Assembly: GCA_964552655.1 (NCBI GenBank)
Contig: CAZKHG010000007.1
Coordinates: 42,232 to 106,231 of the forward strand
Length of the DNA stretch: 64,000 bases
Reading direction: 5' to 3'
Source: CAZKHG01 sp964552655
GTDB lineage: Bacteria; Bacteroidota; Bacteroidia; Bacteroidales; Tenuifilaceae
Shown: in pieces, positions 1-9,198 of the stretch
How positions within the stretch are numbered: the first letter of the stretch is position 1
How the letters are laid out: every line of letters starts with the position of its first letter
The notes under the pieces: model-generated
Seen by the model: only the letters and a program-made list of their open reading frames with translations
What the model was told of the DNA's origin: nothing
The model's database searches: none
Made by a program: the position numbers and the translations under genes

Positions 1-2027
1 CCCGATTCAAACCCTTTGGAAGAGTTGAACCCGATGCCATCATCCTCTATGTGAAGGTAAAGCTTCGAAATATCGGAGAAGATTGATACAACAGCCCTTG
101 ATGCACCCGAATGCTTAACGATGTTATTCAGTGCTTCCTGAACTATCCGGTATGTGTATGTCTTGAGAATTTGCGACAGGGAGTCGGGCAACACACCAAT
201 TACCAGCGAAACGTTTATTCCCGAGTTGGATTCAACCTCGGTGCATAAATTGCGAAGCACAACAGCCAGGCTGAATTCAGTCAACGCAGCAGGCATAAGG
301 TTGTTTGACATCCGGCGTATTTCCTCAATGGTATGGTTAAACATCTGCTTTACCGATTCCAGCGTTTTTCGCTGATTTCCCATCTCATCAACCGGAATGC
401 TTTCCAACTTGAGTTTAATGGCCACGAGGGTTTGTCCCAACCCATCATGCAATTCGCGTGATAACCTTTGGCGTTCCTGCTCCTGTCCATCAATCACTGA
501 TCGCATCTGGCGTAACCTTTCGGTTTGCAATTCCTCTTCAATAGCTTTCCTTCGCGATATATCCCGTATTACTAAAGATTCAACTTCCTGCCCATGAAAT
601 TGAACGATACTTTTCTGCACTTCAACCGGAATCTTTTGTCCTGATTTGCTTTTCAAAATAGCCTCAAATGAAGCATTTGGTTTACTTTGAACTTTCACCA
701 AAACATCCTCCTGTATCACCAGAAAATCCCCGGGAGATTTTTTCATTAGTTCGAATTCATCATACCCGGTAAGGTTAGAAAGGGCATGGTTAATCAAAAC
801 CGGTGCGCCATTTTTATGGAGTAATATTCCATCCACAGTAGCCTGATAAAAGTGGGTGAGACGTTGCTCCCTCTCTTTTAGCCTGTTTGTGGTATGCTTA
901 AGCTGTAAGGTCATCCGGTTAAACACCTGTGTCAGGTGGCCAATTTCATCGTTCCGTGAAACGGGGAGTATTTGATCAAAATTGCCCTCTCCCACTTTTG
1001 ACGCAGCTTCTTTCAGTTTCAACAAAGGAGCTGTAATTCTCCTGCTAAGAATGTAAACACCAATGGTTAACATTAGAAAAACAGCAAAACTGATGAGTAA
1101 GATTCGTTTCCCAAGAATTGAAATTTGCAAAAGGGCTTCATCCCAATCCATATCGGAAAGAATCACCCAATTTAACCCTTTGATAGATAAAGGACTGTAA
1201 GAGCTTAATACCATCTGATTCCGATAATCACTTGTTTTACCAGTGCCGGTTCCCCCTTTTAGGGCTTTTTCGACCAACTCAGATTTGCAGGATATGGAAA
1301 GTACTGATTTATCATAAAATCTTGATGAACTTCTCATCAGGTAATCATCACCCACAAGATATACTTCGCCTGTTCTTCCCTGTCCCTGTAATGTTGTCAG
1401 TTCAGAGGTTATAGTATTAATAGTTTTTTCCGATACCTCGAAAAGCAATACTTTGCCAGTTGAGCTATCGGGGTTTTGAATCGGGTATGCCAGATAGATA
1501 TAATACTCATTAGACAGAGGCCCTTTAATAAAATCAAAAACTGAAACTTTCGAACGAGATCTTTTCTTTATTAAGCTGTCAGCTATGGTGAATGAGTGGT
1601 TAATTGAATAATATCCGGAAATATTTCCATCCTGATCAATCTTTAATGAGCTGTTTCTTCCGCCGGGAAGGTAAAGTAAAATACCTGAGTAAATCCCAGA
1701 ATTGGCAATATATTGAAGGATTTTATTTCTGCTTGAATTTATAATATCTTTTTTGGGCAACCCGGTTTTTTCTGCGCTCAGGTTCAGTAGAAAATTAATA
1801 AATTCATCATCGTTTGCCGCTAAAACGATCTCCCTTTCCCTATCGTTAAAAAACGATTCAATTCGTGCTTTTTTCTCGGCCCTAAGCGAAGTCAATTGCT
1901 GTAAAGTTCTTTCCACCAGAGCGTTTCGGGCTGAATGGTAGGAGTATGCCCCAACCATAACTACACCAGCAATGCAAAAGATTATGGAGTAGATAAACAG
2001 GCGTGTATTTAAGGACAAAGACTTCAT
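1..2027 (-). CDS. Membrane sensor histidine kinase, NarL/HisKA_3 type (C-terminus cut by window edge)
   Basis: Translating the minus strand from the ATG at 2027 gives about 675 uninterrupted codons running off the window. Order seen: a first membrane segment (about residues 8-30), a roughly 290-residue extracytoplasmic sensor region, a second membrane segment (SFAVFLMLTIGVYIL), a HAMP linker, a PAS domain, then a HisKA_3 dimerisation/phosphoacceptor helix with RELHDGLGQ (His about 527), and the start of a HATPase_c domain with the N-box YRIVQEALNNIVKHSG and EDDGIGF. Kinases of this class normally phosphorylate LuxR/NarL-type response regulators; the partner would lie left of the window. The remaining ATPase boxes and the stop are not visible. 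The ligand cannot be deduced. Confidence 0.93.
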   Translation of the reverse strand, partial: MKSLSLNTRLFIYSIIFCIAGVVMVGAYSYHSARNALVERTLQQLTSLRAEKKARIESFFNDREREIVLAANDDEFINFLLNLSAEKTGLPKKDIINSSRNKILQYIANSGIYSGILLYLPGGRNSSLKIDQDGNISGYYSINHSFTIADSLIKKRSRSKVSVFDFIKGPLSNEYYIYLAYPIQNPDSSTGKVLLFEVSEKTINTITSELTTLQGQGRTGEVYLVGDDYLMRSSSRFYDKSVLSISCKSELVEKALKGGTGTGKTSDYRNQMVLSSYSPLSIKGLNWVILSDMDWDEALLQISILGKRILLISFAVFLMLTIGVYILSRRITAPLLKLKEAASKVGEGNFDQILPVSRNDEIGHLTQVFNRMTLQLKHTTNRLKEREQRLTHFYQATVDGILLHKNGAPVLINHALSNLTGYDEFELMKKSPGDFLVIQEDVLVKVQSKPNASFEAILKSKSGQKIPVEVQKSIVQFHGQEVESLVIRDISRRKAIEEELQTERLRQMRSVIDGQEQERQRLSRELHDGLGQTLVAIKLKLESIPVDEMGNQRKTLESVKQMFNHTIEEIRRMSNNLMPAALTEFSLAVVLRNLCTEVESNSGINVSLVIGVLPDSLSQILKTYTYRIVQEALNNIVKHSGASRAVVSIFSDISKLYLHIEDDGIGFNSSKGFES

Positions 2028-2272
2028 TCTGTAGGAAATTCACCAAATATAGCAATTCAATGTATTTGAACTTTGCAATAGAGATTATTTTTTGGGGGAA
2101 TAGCAGGCAACCCTTAATAATAATCACATAGAAGAATAAATGTTTCTCTAATACCCTATCCTTCAGATTTCTTAAATTTATTGTGATACGAGTATTAAAT
2201 TCCTAATCCAGAACCATAAAATATTTCATCAAATAAAGAATTAACTTTTTCATCTATCTTTATCAAAAAAAC

Positions 2273-2698
2273 ATGAAGCAAAAAATACCTTTCAAAGTAA
2301 TAGAGCTGGAAAAAAATAACTATCATCTCCTTGTAAAAGGGGAGATTAGCAAGAAGGAATACCTTTTTGTAATAGACACAGGTGCTTCAAAAACGCTGAT
2401 TGATTTCAAAGTGGCCGAAAAGTTAAAAAGAATACCCGTAAAAAACGAGGCCCCCATTGCCACAGGGATAATGGCAGAAAAAATATCAGTTGAGCTGGTG
2501 GCTATCACCTCCCTGAAATTAAATGGGGTAAAATTTAACAAGACCGAAGCCGTGGTTACTGATTTAAAAGCCATAAATGAGGTTTATGAAAAGCTAACGG
2601 GAAAAACTATTGGAGGGCTTATTGGTTGTAATTTTCTGATAAGTAAAATAAGCAAAATTGATTTCCAGAAAAAATACCTTACCCTGAAAAAAGGGTAG
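2273..2698 (+). CDS. Retropepsin-like aspartic protease family protein
   Basis: A 141-residue protein with the aspartic protease signature DTGAS (about residues 36-40) preceded by hydrophobic residues, and a second hydrophobic-glycine segment GGLIGCNFL near residue 121, as in single-domain retropepsin-like proteins that act as homodimers. There is no signal peptide, so a cytoplasmic location is likely. It stands alone between the divergent histidine kinase and secDF. The substrate is unknown, and bacterial members of this family are poorly characterised. The ATG at 2273 is the first in frame and gives a complete domain. Confidence 0.8.
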   Translation: MKQKIPFKVIELEKNNYHLLVKGEISKKEYLFVIDTGASKTLIDFKVAEKLKRIPVKNEAPIATGIMAEKISVELVAITSLKLNGVKFNKTEAVVTDLKAINEVYEKLTGKTIGGLIGCNFLISKISKIDFQKKYLTLKKG

Positions 2699-2767
2699 AA
2701 ACATCTTCCTGTTTAAGATTTTCCCCTAAATTAAGCACTCCTAAAAAAATAAGTATCAGCCAGCCTG

Positions 2768-2800
2768 TTTAGTTTATCTGAAAAAAAGTAATATATTTGC
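2768..2800 (+). promoter_or_regulatory. Candidate Bacteroidota promoter for secDF
   Basis: TATATTTGC at 2792-2800 matches the Bacteroidota -7 consensus TAnnTTTGC, with a TTTA (-33-like) at 2768-2771 and 20 nt between the boxes. The secDF start codon follows 51 nt later. Predicted from pattern only. Confidence 0.5.
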
Positions 2801-2851
2801 CCGATATTTTTTGAAAGAATCGAATAGTTAATTTATTAATAATCAGAACAA

Positions 2852-5800
2852 ATGCAAAATAAAGGTGCTGTTAAGTTTTTTGCTATTGCATTCGCATTGG
2901 TAAGTATTTATCAACTTTCGTTTACATATTTTACCAAGACGGAAGAAAGTAAAGCCAGAAAGTATGCACAGGGAGATGCTGCTAAAGAGTTTTACTATCT
3001 TGATTCAGTTTCCACCGAGGTGATATACAACCTTGGGGTTCGCAAGTACACATACAAAGAGTGCAAGGAGCGCGAGATAAATTTAGGGTTGGACCTAAAA
3101 GGTGGTATGAACGTAACCCTTGAAGTATCAGTGGTTGACATTATCAAGGCAATGTCGAACAATAGCGTTGATACCTCATTCCTAAAAGCAATTGAAATTG
3201 CTAAAAATATGCCCGGTAACATTGATTTTGTTACCCGTTTTGGCAGGGCATACAAAGAAGTTGCACCTAATGCCCGTTTAGCTGCACTCTTCAATACCGT
3301 TGAACTCCGCGACAGGATCAATTTCAACTCCACTAACGATGAAGTTCTAAGTGTAATCAGGAAAGAAGCTGAAGCTGCTATTTCCAACTCCTACCAGATT
3401 TTACGGAATCGTATCGATAAATTTGGGGTAACCCAGCCAAATATCCAGCAACTTGAGGGTTCAGGACGTATCCTGGTTGAACTCCCGGGTGTTAAAGAAC
3501 CTGCCCGTGTAAGGAAACTCTTACAGGGAACTGCAAGCCTTGAGTTTTGGGAAACCTACGAGAATTCTGAGGTTTATCCTATGCTGGTTGCGGCAAACAA
3601 CAAGATTAAAGAAATAAAAGACGCAGAAAAGAAGCTTAATGCCAGTAAAGTTGAAACAAAGCAGACAGCAGCAAATCAACAAAGTACCGATACATCCAAA
3701 GGCAAAAGCGAGCTGGTTGATCTGCTCAAACAGAAGGAAAATCAAGATACCGCATCACTGGCATCTACTGCAGCCGCTGATAACTATCCGCTCTTCTCAG
3801 TTCTAAACCCCAGCATCGATCAGTCAGGACAACCTTTGCCCAGCGCTTTGGTGGGCAGGGCACATTATCGTGATACAGCAAAAGTAAACGCTTACTTCAA
3901 GCTGCCACAGATAAAAAGTTTATTCCCAAGGGATCTCAAGCTGTTATGGGGTGTAAAACCCATTGACAAAGAAGAGAGCGTTTTTGAACTTATAGCAATT
4001 AAAGTTTCCAGCCGCGATGGTAAAGCCCCGCTCGACGGTAGCGTTATCACCGAAGCCAACGATGAATTTGGTCAAAGCAAGGGCACCGCAGAGGTTTCCA
4101 TGTCGATGAATGCCGAAGGCGCTAAAGTATGGGCACGATTAACCGCCGACAATGTGGGCAGGTGTATTGCTATTGTTCTCGATAATTTTGTTTACTCTTA
4201 TCCAAGGGTTAACCAGGAAATCAAAGGAGGCCGTTCATCTATCACAGGTGGTTTTTCGGTAAATGAAGCCAAAGACCTTGCTAACGTGCTAAAATCAGGG
4301 AAACTTCCTGCACCTGCAAGGATTATCCAGGAGGAGATTGTTGGTCCTTCACTGGGTCAGGAAGCTATTACTGCCGGTTTATGGTCGTTTGTAATAGGTT
4401 TTATCGGTGTGCTTTTATATATGCAAATTTATTATAGCCGGGCGGGTATGGTGGCAAACCTGGCGCTATTTGCAAATGTTTTCTTCACCTTTGGGGTTAT
4501 GGCATCACTTGGTGCGGTTTTAACCCTTCCTGGTATAGCCGGTATGGTGCTTACCTTTGCTATGGCCGTTGATGGTAATATCATCATCTACGAAAGAATG
4601 CGTGAGGAGGTTCGTGCCGGAAAGGGCATGCAGCTGGTTATTAAGGATGGGTTCTGGCATGCGCTTTCAGCTATTATCGATGGTCATATCACTACCATTT
4701 TAACCGGTATTGTGCTGTACATTTTTGGTACCGGACCTGTGCAAGGTTTTGCCACCACGCTTATTATCGGGCTTGTTCTTTCACTTTTCACTTCACTTCT
4801 CATTTCAAGGGTGATATTTGAGTGGATGCAACGTAAGAATTGGGAAATTCATCTTGGAAATCGCTTTACTATAAATGCATTTACCAAGGTAAACTTAAAA
4901 TTTATTGAGCCCCGAAAATTATTCTATGTACTCTCCAGTACCGTAATTATTATTGGTATTATCTCCCTTTTTGTAAGGGGTCTGTCGTACGGTGTAGATT
5001 TTACAGGTGGAAGGACTTACGTTGTTCGATTCGACCAGGAGGTTTCAACACAGGATATCCGTAAAAGCATCGAATCGGTTATGAATGATGCGCCCGAGGT
5101 AAAAACCTTTGGTCCAACCAACCAGGTTAAGATCACCACCAAGTACATGATAGCCGATAATACTACCCAGGCCGATTCACTGGTTGAAACAAAACTTTTT
5201 GAAAGCGTTAAATCATACTACAAAAATCCACTAACATTTGATGAATTCAGCGCCCATACCGAAGGGAAACAGCTGGGCCGAATGAGCTCCCAGAAAGTTG
5301 GACCCGTTGTGGCAAAGGAGATGATCTATTCTGCATTTATGGCAGTATTCTTTGGTTTGCTCATCATCTTTATTTACATTACAATAAGGTTTAAAAACTG
5401 GCAGTTCGGGCTTGGAGGAGTAGTGGCATTATTCCACGATACCATGTTTATCATCACTGCGTTTACGCTATTCCATGGGATACTCCCGTTCAGCCTGGAA
5501 ATTGACCAATCGTTTATTGCCGCCTTGCTGACCATTATTGGTTATTCAATTATGGATACTGTAATCATCTTCGATAGGATCAGAGAGTACCGGACTATCC
5601 ATCCAAAGTGGGAACTTGGCCAAAATATAAATGCTGCTCTTAATAGCACATTAGGTCGTACAATAAACACTTCTGGGATTACCATGGTGGTTCTGCTTAT
5701 TATTTTCATATTTGGAGGTGAGGTTCTTCGTGGTTTTGTATTTGCCCTGCTTATTGGGGTAACCATTGGGACATACTCATCAGTATTTATTGCCACTCCA

Positions 5801-5854
5801 TTTGCCTATGATATTCTTCAATGGCAACAGAAAAGAAAAGAGATAAAGAAATAA
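2852..5854 (+). CDS. secDF: Protein translocase subunit SecDF (fused)
   Basis: A 1000-residue fusion of SecD and SecF, the proton-motive-force-driven accessory subunits of the Sec translocon in the inner membrane. The SecD half has an N-terminal membrane segment, GLDLKGG at residues 79-85, a large periplasmic P1 region and five membrane helices near residues 505-655, including the conserved region around AVDGNIIIYERMRE. The SecF half starts near residue 685, has VDFTGG at 715-720, and ends with a second set of helices containing the SecF-type DTVIIFDRIRE. Fused SecDF of about 1000 residues is normal in Bacteroidota. It is monocistronic, with its own promoter-like box upstream and a strong terminator downstream. 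A Gln/Lys/Ser-rich linker (about residues 255-305) is probably flexible. Confidence 0.98.
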   Translation: MQNKGAVKFFAIAFALVSIYQLSFTYFTKTEESKARKYAQGDAAKEFYYLDSVSTEVIYNLGVRKYTYKECKEREINLGLDLKGGMNVTLEVSVVDIIKAMSNNSVDTSFLKAIEIAKNMPGNIDFVTRFGRAYKEVAPNARLAALFNTVELRDRINFNSTNDEVLSVIRKEAEAAISNSYQILRNRIDKFGVTQPNIQQLEGSGRILVELPGVKEPARVRKLLQGTASLEFWETYENSEVYPMLVAANNKIKEIKDAEKKLNASKVETKQTAANQQSTDTSKGKSELVDLLKQKENQDTASLASTAAADNYPLFSVLNPSIDQSGQPLPSALVGRAHYRDTAKVNAYFKLPQIKSLFPRDLKLLWGVKPIDKEESVFELIAIKVSSRDGKAPLDGSVITEANDEFGQSKGTAEVSMSMNAEGAKVWARLTADNVGRCIAIVLDNFVYSYPRVNQEIKGGRSSITGGFSVNEAKDLANVLKSGKLPAPARIIQEEIVGPSLGQEAITAGLWSFVIGFIGVLLYMQIYYSRAGMVANLALFANVFFTFGVMASLGAVLTLPGIAGMVLTFAMAVDGNIIIYERMREEVRAGKGMQLVIKDGFWHALSAIIDGHITTILTGIVLYIFGTGPVQGFATTLIIGLVLSLFTSLLISRVIFEWMQRKNWEIHLGNRFTINAFTKVNLKFIEPRKLFYVLSSTVIIIGIISLFVRGLSYGVDFTGGRTYVVRFDQEVSTQDIRKSIESVMNDAPEVKTFGPTNQVKITTKYMIADNTTQADSLVETKLFESVKSYYKNPLTFDEFSAHTEGKQLGRMSSQKVGPVVAKEMIYSAFMAVFFGLLIIFIYITIRFKNWQFGLGGVVALFHDTMFIITAFTLFHGILPFSLEIDQSFIAALLTIIGYSIMDTVIIFDRIREYRTIHPKWELGQNINAALNSTLGRTINTSGITMVVLLIIFIFGGEVLRGFVFALLIGVTIGTYSSVFIATPFAYDILQWQQKRKEIKK

Positions 5855-5874
5855 TCACAATAGTATGTTTACTT

Positions 5875-5909
5875 GAAATCCTGCTTTTTTACAAGCAGGA
5901 TTTCTTTTT
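5875..5909 (+). terminator. Rho-independent terminator after secDF
   Basis: Perfect 10-bp stem GAAATCCTGC / GCAGGATTTC (5875-5884 and 5895-5904), a 10-nt loop, then a run of five T's (5905-5909). It starts 20 nt after the secDF stop codon. Confidence 0.9.
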
Positions 5910-5922
5910 AAATAAACAATTA

Positions 5923-5931
5923 TACCTTTGC
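5923..5931 (+). promoter_or_regulatory. Candidate -7 box for tatA
   Basis: TACCTTTGC matches TAnnTTTGC. It ends only 7 nt before the first possible tatA ATG (5939) and 16 nt before the second (5948), so the message would have almost no leader. No clear -33 TTTG was found. Confidence 0.4.
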
Positions 5932-5938
5932 AAAAAAG

Positions 5939-6178
5939 ATGCTAACCATGTACCCATTATTCATTGGTGGAACCGAAATTATCTTTATTCTTCTTATTGT
6001 ATTCCTGCTTTTTGGATCTAAAAGCATTCCCCAGATGGCAAGAACCCTTGGGAGTGGCTATAAACAGTTCCAGAAAGCAGCCGATGAAATCAAAGAGGAA
6101 ATTGCCAAGGCATCTGATTTAACCGATCAGCCTGAACCTAAAAAACCCGATAGAAGCCCTGATGATTTAAAGGGATAA
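5939..6178 (+). CDS. tatA: Sec-independent protein translocase TatA/TatE-type subunit
   Basis: A 79-residue protein with the TatA plan: a short N-terminus, one membrane helix (EIIFILLIVFLLF), the FG hinge, then an amphipathic helix (SIPQMARTLGSGYKQFQ) and a charged Pro-rich tail. TatA oligomers form the pore of the twin-arginine system that exports folded proteins. TatC is not in this window. Two ATGs are possible, at 5939 and 5948. The second gives a start closer to usual TatA N-termini and leaves a little more leader after the -7 box. Confidence 0.92.
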   Translation: MLTMYPLFIGGTEIIFILLIVFLLFGSKSIPQMARTLGSGYKQFQKAADEIKEEIAKASDLTDQPEPKKPDRSPDDLKG

Positions 6179-6326
6179 CCTGCTGAGGTTTATATTTATG
6201 GAGTTTTTTCCTTTTCATCCATTTATTACCTGAATTCTGAATCGTAAATTATTGTATTATTTACCACTGTAATGAGTTGAATCTAAAAAAAATTCGTCCC
6301 CTTATTATTTAATAACCAATTAAGTG

Positions 6327-6335
6327 TATCTTTGC
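6327..6335 (+). promoter_or_regulatory. Candidate -7 box for the RluB-type gene
   Basis: TATCTTTGC matches TAnnTTTGC and lies 78 nt before the start codon at 6414. No good -33 element at the usual spacing was seen. Confidence 0.45.
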
Positions 6336-6413
6336 AGCCTTAAAATAAACAATTTACAAAACGTTTTTTGAACAAACTGCCCTTGAAAACAAGAAAAGGC
6401 AGTATTTACAACA

Positions 6414-8186
6414 ATGGAAAAAGAAAGAACAAGAAAGTTCGGAGACAAACGCGGGACGCGGAGTGACTCTGAGAATGAACCCGCCAGGGTTTACCGACCA
6501 AGAACATTAACCCCGAGGAAAAAAGCCTCATGGGGCGATGAGAAACCTCAAAGCGAAGATTCAGAATCAAATTCTAATTTCGAGAGTGAATTACCTGCAA
6601 CAGGTACTGAAAAATCTGTATCCTCCAGGGATGATAAAAAATCTGAACGAATACCTTCGGATAAATCCGGATATAAAAGAAGGGATTCCCGGGATGATAA
6701 TCGCCCCGGCGATACTGGTTCACAGCCGCGTTGGAGAGGCAGCAAATACGGCAGTTCCAATGCATCAGAAAGCAACGAACCAACAGACATAAAACCCCGC
6801 TTTGGCGAAAACCGGGAGGACGGGGACAGAGAGGATGGCAGAGAACATCGCTTTAGGAGAGATGACCAAAGATCATCAGAAAGAAAACCTCGATACAGCG
6901 ATGATCGCGGAGATCGTGATAACCGATTCCGAAAAGACCGATCATCCGGTCCCGAAAGGGAGAGAACCTACGAAAGGAAACCCCGCTTTGGAAACGATCG
7001 GGGTGAGCGAAACGAAGGGTTTAGAAATGGCCGTGGCCCCAGGGAGGGCGGTGAAAGATCGTACGAAAGGAAACCTCGTTTTGGAAACGATCGCCACGAG
7101 AGAAGCGAGGGGTTCAGGGCTGATCGTACAACAAGATCAGATGGAGAAAGATCTTACGAAAGAAAACGCAGCGACAGCCGGTCGTATGGTGATAAGCCTT
7201 TCCGGAGCAGAGAAAGAAGCAACAACGACAGGCCAGATAACCGCAGGTCATCCGATCGTGATTTCAGGGGCAGGCCAAATGGGTACAACAGATCGCGCGA
7301 CGATCATGATGAAAAACCGTTAAGGTTTAAAAAGGCTTTCAACGATGAGCTGGGCGACAGCACCACCGGAAGTAAATATCAATCCAGAACTAAATCAAAA
7401 GAGCCTTTTCACACCGACCGGATAACCGAAAGTTTTAACCAAAAGCCGATGCTGGAAGTGGAGAACGACGGGTTGATCCGCTTAAACCGGTTTATCTCCA
7501 ATACCGGGTTGTGCAGCCGCAGAGAAGCCGATGAGTTTATCCAGAACGGCATGATCACTGTAAACGGTGAGGTGGTCTCCACGCTTGGCACAAAAATCAA
7601 AGTTACAGATGAGGTTTGTTTCAAAGGCAAGCAGCTGGATATTGAGCGCAAAGTTTATATCCTGTTAAACAAACCCAAGGATTATGTTACCACGGTGGAT
7701 GATCCACACGCAAAGCGAACGGTTATGGAACTGATTGACGGTGCATGCGCCGAAAGGGTTTACCCCGTAGGCCGGTTAGACAGGAACAGTACCGGATTGC
7801 TTCTGCTTACCAACGATGGAGAGCTAACCACCAGGCTAACTCATCCGAGCTATAAAAAGAAGAAAATCTACCACGTTGTTCTCGATAAACCAATAAATCA
7901 AACTGATCTTGAAAAGTTGACCACAGGCATTGAAGATGAGGGCGAAACCCTTGTAGCCGATGTGGTAGATTTTGTTGAAGGAGCCGATGGCACTGAAATT
8001 GGTGTTGAAATTCACACCGGGCAAAACAGGGTCGTTCGAAGGATGCTCAATGCTATTGGCTATAATGTGGTAAAGCTGGACCGGGTTTATTTTGCTGGTT
8101 TAACCAAAAAGAATCTGCCCAGGGGTAAATGGCGATTTCTTTCACAAAAAGAGATCACCATGCTGAGGATGAATCGATTCGAGTAA
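6414..8186 (+). CDS. rluB: RluB/RsuA-type rRNA pseudouridine synthase with long disordered Arg/Gly-rich N-terminus
   Basis: 590 residues. The C-terminal part (about 353-590) is a complete RsuA/RluB-family enzyme: an S4 RNA-binding domain (RLNRFISNTGLCSRREAD) and the catalytic motif GRLDRNSTGLLLLTNDGE with Asp 456, expected to isomerise a uridine in rRNA. The first 350 residues are low-complexity and rich in Arg, Asp, Ser, Gly and Glu. They include a 31-residue tandem repeat beginning ER(T/S)YERKPRFGNDR (residues 183-213 and 214-244, with a partial third copy from 245). Such a tail is likely disordered and RNA-binding. Ordinary RluB is about 240-290 residues, so the tail is extra. Which uridine is modified cannot be told from sequence. 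Confidence 0.92.
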   Translation: MEKERTRKFGDKRGTRSDSENEPARVYRPRTLTPRKKASWGDEKPQSEDSESNSNFESELPATGTEKSVSSRDDKKSERIPSDKSGYKRRDSRDDNRPGDTGSQPRWRGSKYGSSNASESNEPTDIKPRFGENREDGDREDGREHRFRRDDQRSSERKPRYSDDRGDRDNRFRKDRSSGPERERTYERKPRFGNDRGERNEGFRNGRGPREGGERSYERKPRFGNDRHERSEGFRADRTTRSDGERSYERKRSDSRSYGDKPFRSRERSNNDRPDNRRSSDRDFRGRPNGYNRSRDDHDEKPLRFKKAFNDELGDSTTGSKYQSRTKSKEPFHTDRITESFNQKPMLEVENDGLIRLNRFISNTGLCSRREADEFIQNGMITVNGEVVSTLGTKIKVTDEVCFKGKQLDIERKVYILLNKPKDYVTTVDDPHAKRTVMELIDGACAERVYPVGRLDRNSTGLLLLTNDGELTTRLTHPSYKKKKIYHVVLDKPINQTDLEKLTTGIEDEGETLVADVVDFVEGADGTEIGVEIHTGQNRVVRRMLNAIGYNVVKLDRVYFAGLTKKNLPRGKWRFLSQKEITMLRMNRFE

Positions 8187-8199
8187 AGAATTATTACTA

Positions 8200-8245
8200 A
8201 ACGCAAAGACACGAAGAGACAAAGCAAACCTAACGCCTTTGCGTT
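8200..8245 (+). repeat. Inverted repeat between rluB-type gene and era
   Basis: Arms AACGCAAAG (8200-8208) and CTTTGCGTT (8237-8245) are perfect 9-bp complements around a 28-nt loop. It could be a weak hairpin or a remnant of a dispersed repeat. There is no T-run, so it is not a convincing terminator. Confidence 0.5.
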
Positions 8246-8260
8246 CATATAATTTAAAGT

Positions 8261-9142
8261 ATGACCCACAAATCAGGTTTTGTAAATATTATCGGGAATC
8301 CGAATGTTGGCAAATCAACGCTGATGAATGCGCTGGTGGGTGAAAAGATATCCATTATCACCAGCAAAGCGCAAACCACACGCCATCGGATTATGGGAAT
8401 AGTGAACGGGGATGATTTTCAGATTATCTATTCCGACACCCCCGGAATCCTTAAACCTGCCTATAAGCTGCAGGCGTCAATGCTCAGGTTCGTGGAATCC
8501 GCTCTGGTTGACGCCGACATTCTGCTATACATCACCGATACCTTTGAATCATCAGAAAAAAACCCTGAATTCATAGAAAAGGTGAAAAGCCTGACAATCC
8601 CGGTAATCCTGGTAATCAACAAGGTTGACCTGATAAATCAGGAGAAGGTGTTTGAGCTGGTGAACTACTGGCAAAACCTGCTCCCAAACGCAAAGGTGCT
8701 GCCCGTATCAGCTCTTCATAACTTTAACACGGATGGTCTGATCAGCCTGATAAAAGAACATCTTCCCGAAGGTCCTGAATTTTTCTCGAAGGATACGTTA
8801 ACCGATAAAACCTTAAGGTTTTTTGCCTCGGAGATTATCCGCGAGAAGATTCTTACAAACTACCAGAAGGAGATCCCATACTCGGTTGAAGTTAATATTG
8901 AGGAGTACAAAGAGGGCACAAAACTTGATAAAATCAGGGCGCTGATCTATGTTAACCGCGAATCGCAGAAATCAATTATCATCGGGAACCAGGGGAAAAA
9001 GCTCAAGAAGGTTGGAACAGAAGCAAGAATTGATCTGGAGAAGTTCCTCGATAAAAAGGTTTACCTTGAACTTTATGTTAAGGTTGATCCCAACTGGCGC
9101 GACAGCGAAACCAAGCTGAAACGATTCGGGTATATCCAATAA
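8261..9142 (+). CDS. era: GTPase Era
   Basis: 293 residues, the normal Era length. The N-terminal GTPase domain has the P-loop GNPNVGKST (12-20), a DTPG G3 motif, the G4 motif NKVD and a SALH G5 region. A C-terminal KH domain follows, with the GNQG loop near residue 243. Era binds the 3' end of 16S rRNA and assists assembly of the 30S subunit. It is followed at once by der, so two ribosome-assembly GTPases are adjacent. Confidence 0.98.
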   Translation: MTHKSGFVNIIGNPNVGKSTLMNALVGEKISIITSKAQTTRHRIMGIVNGDDFQIIYSDTPGILKPAYKLQASMLRFVESALVDADILLYITDTFESSEKNPEFIEKVKSLTIPVILVINKVDLINQEKVFELVNYWQNLLPNAKVLPVSALHNFNTDGLISLIKEHLPEGPEFFSKDTLTDKTLRFFASEIIREKILTNYQKEIPYSVEVNIEEYKEGTKLDKIRALIYVNRESQKSIIIGNQGKKLKKVGTEARIDLEKFLDKKVYLELYVKVDPNWRDSETKLKRFGYIQ

Positions 9143-9197
9143 CTTCTTACTTCTTACTTTAAACTTTAGCCTTTAACCTTTACACTTTAACCTTTAC
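9142..9197 (+). repeat. Heptanucleotide tandem repeat filling the era-der gap
   Basis: The gap consists of eight consecutive 7-nt units of the pattern (A/C)CTTYWN: ACTTCTT twice, then variants of ACTTTAA and CCTTTAC. One further C precedes the der ATG at 9199. The period of 7 is exact over 56 nt. Confidence 0.85.
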
Positions 9198-9198
9198 C

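Noticed and set aside
6802..7323. A 173-residue ORF in a second frame of the rluB-type gene
   Set aside because: It arises from the low-complexity Arg-rich coding stretch and has no family-like content.
8200..8245. Terminator between the rluB-type gene and era
   Set aside because: The stem is only 9 bp around a 28-nt loop and no T-run follows.
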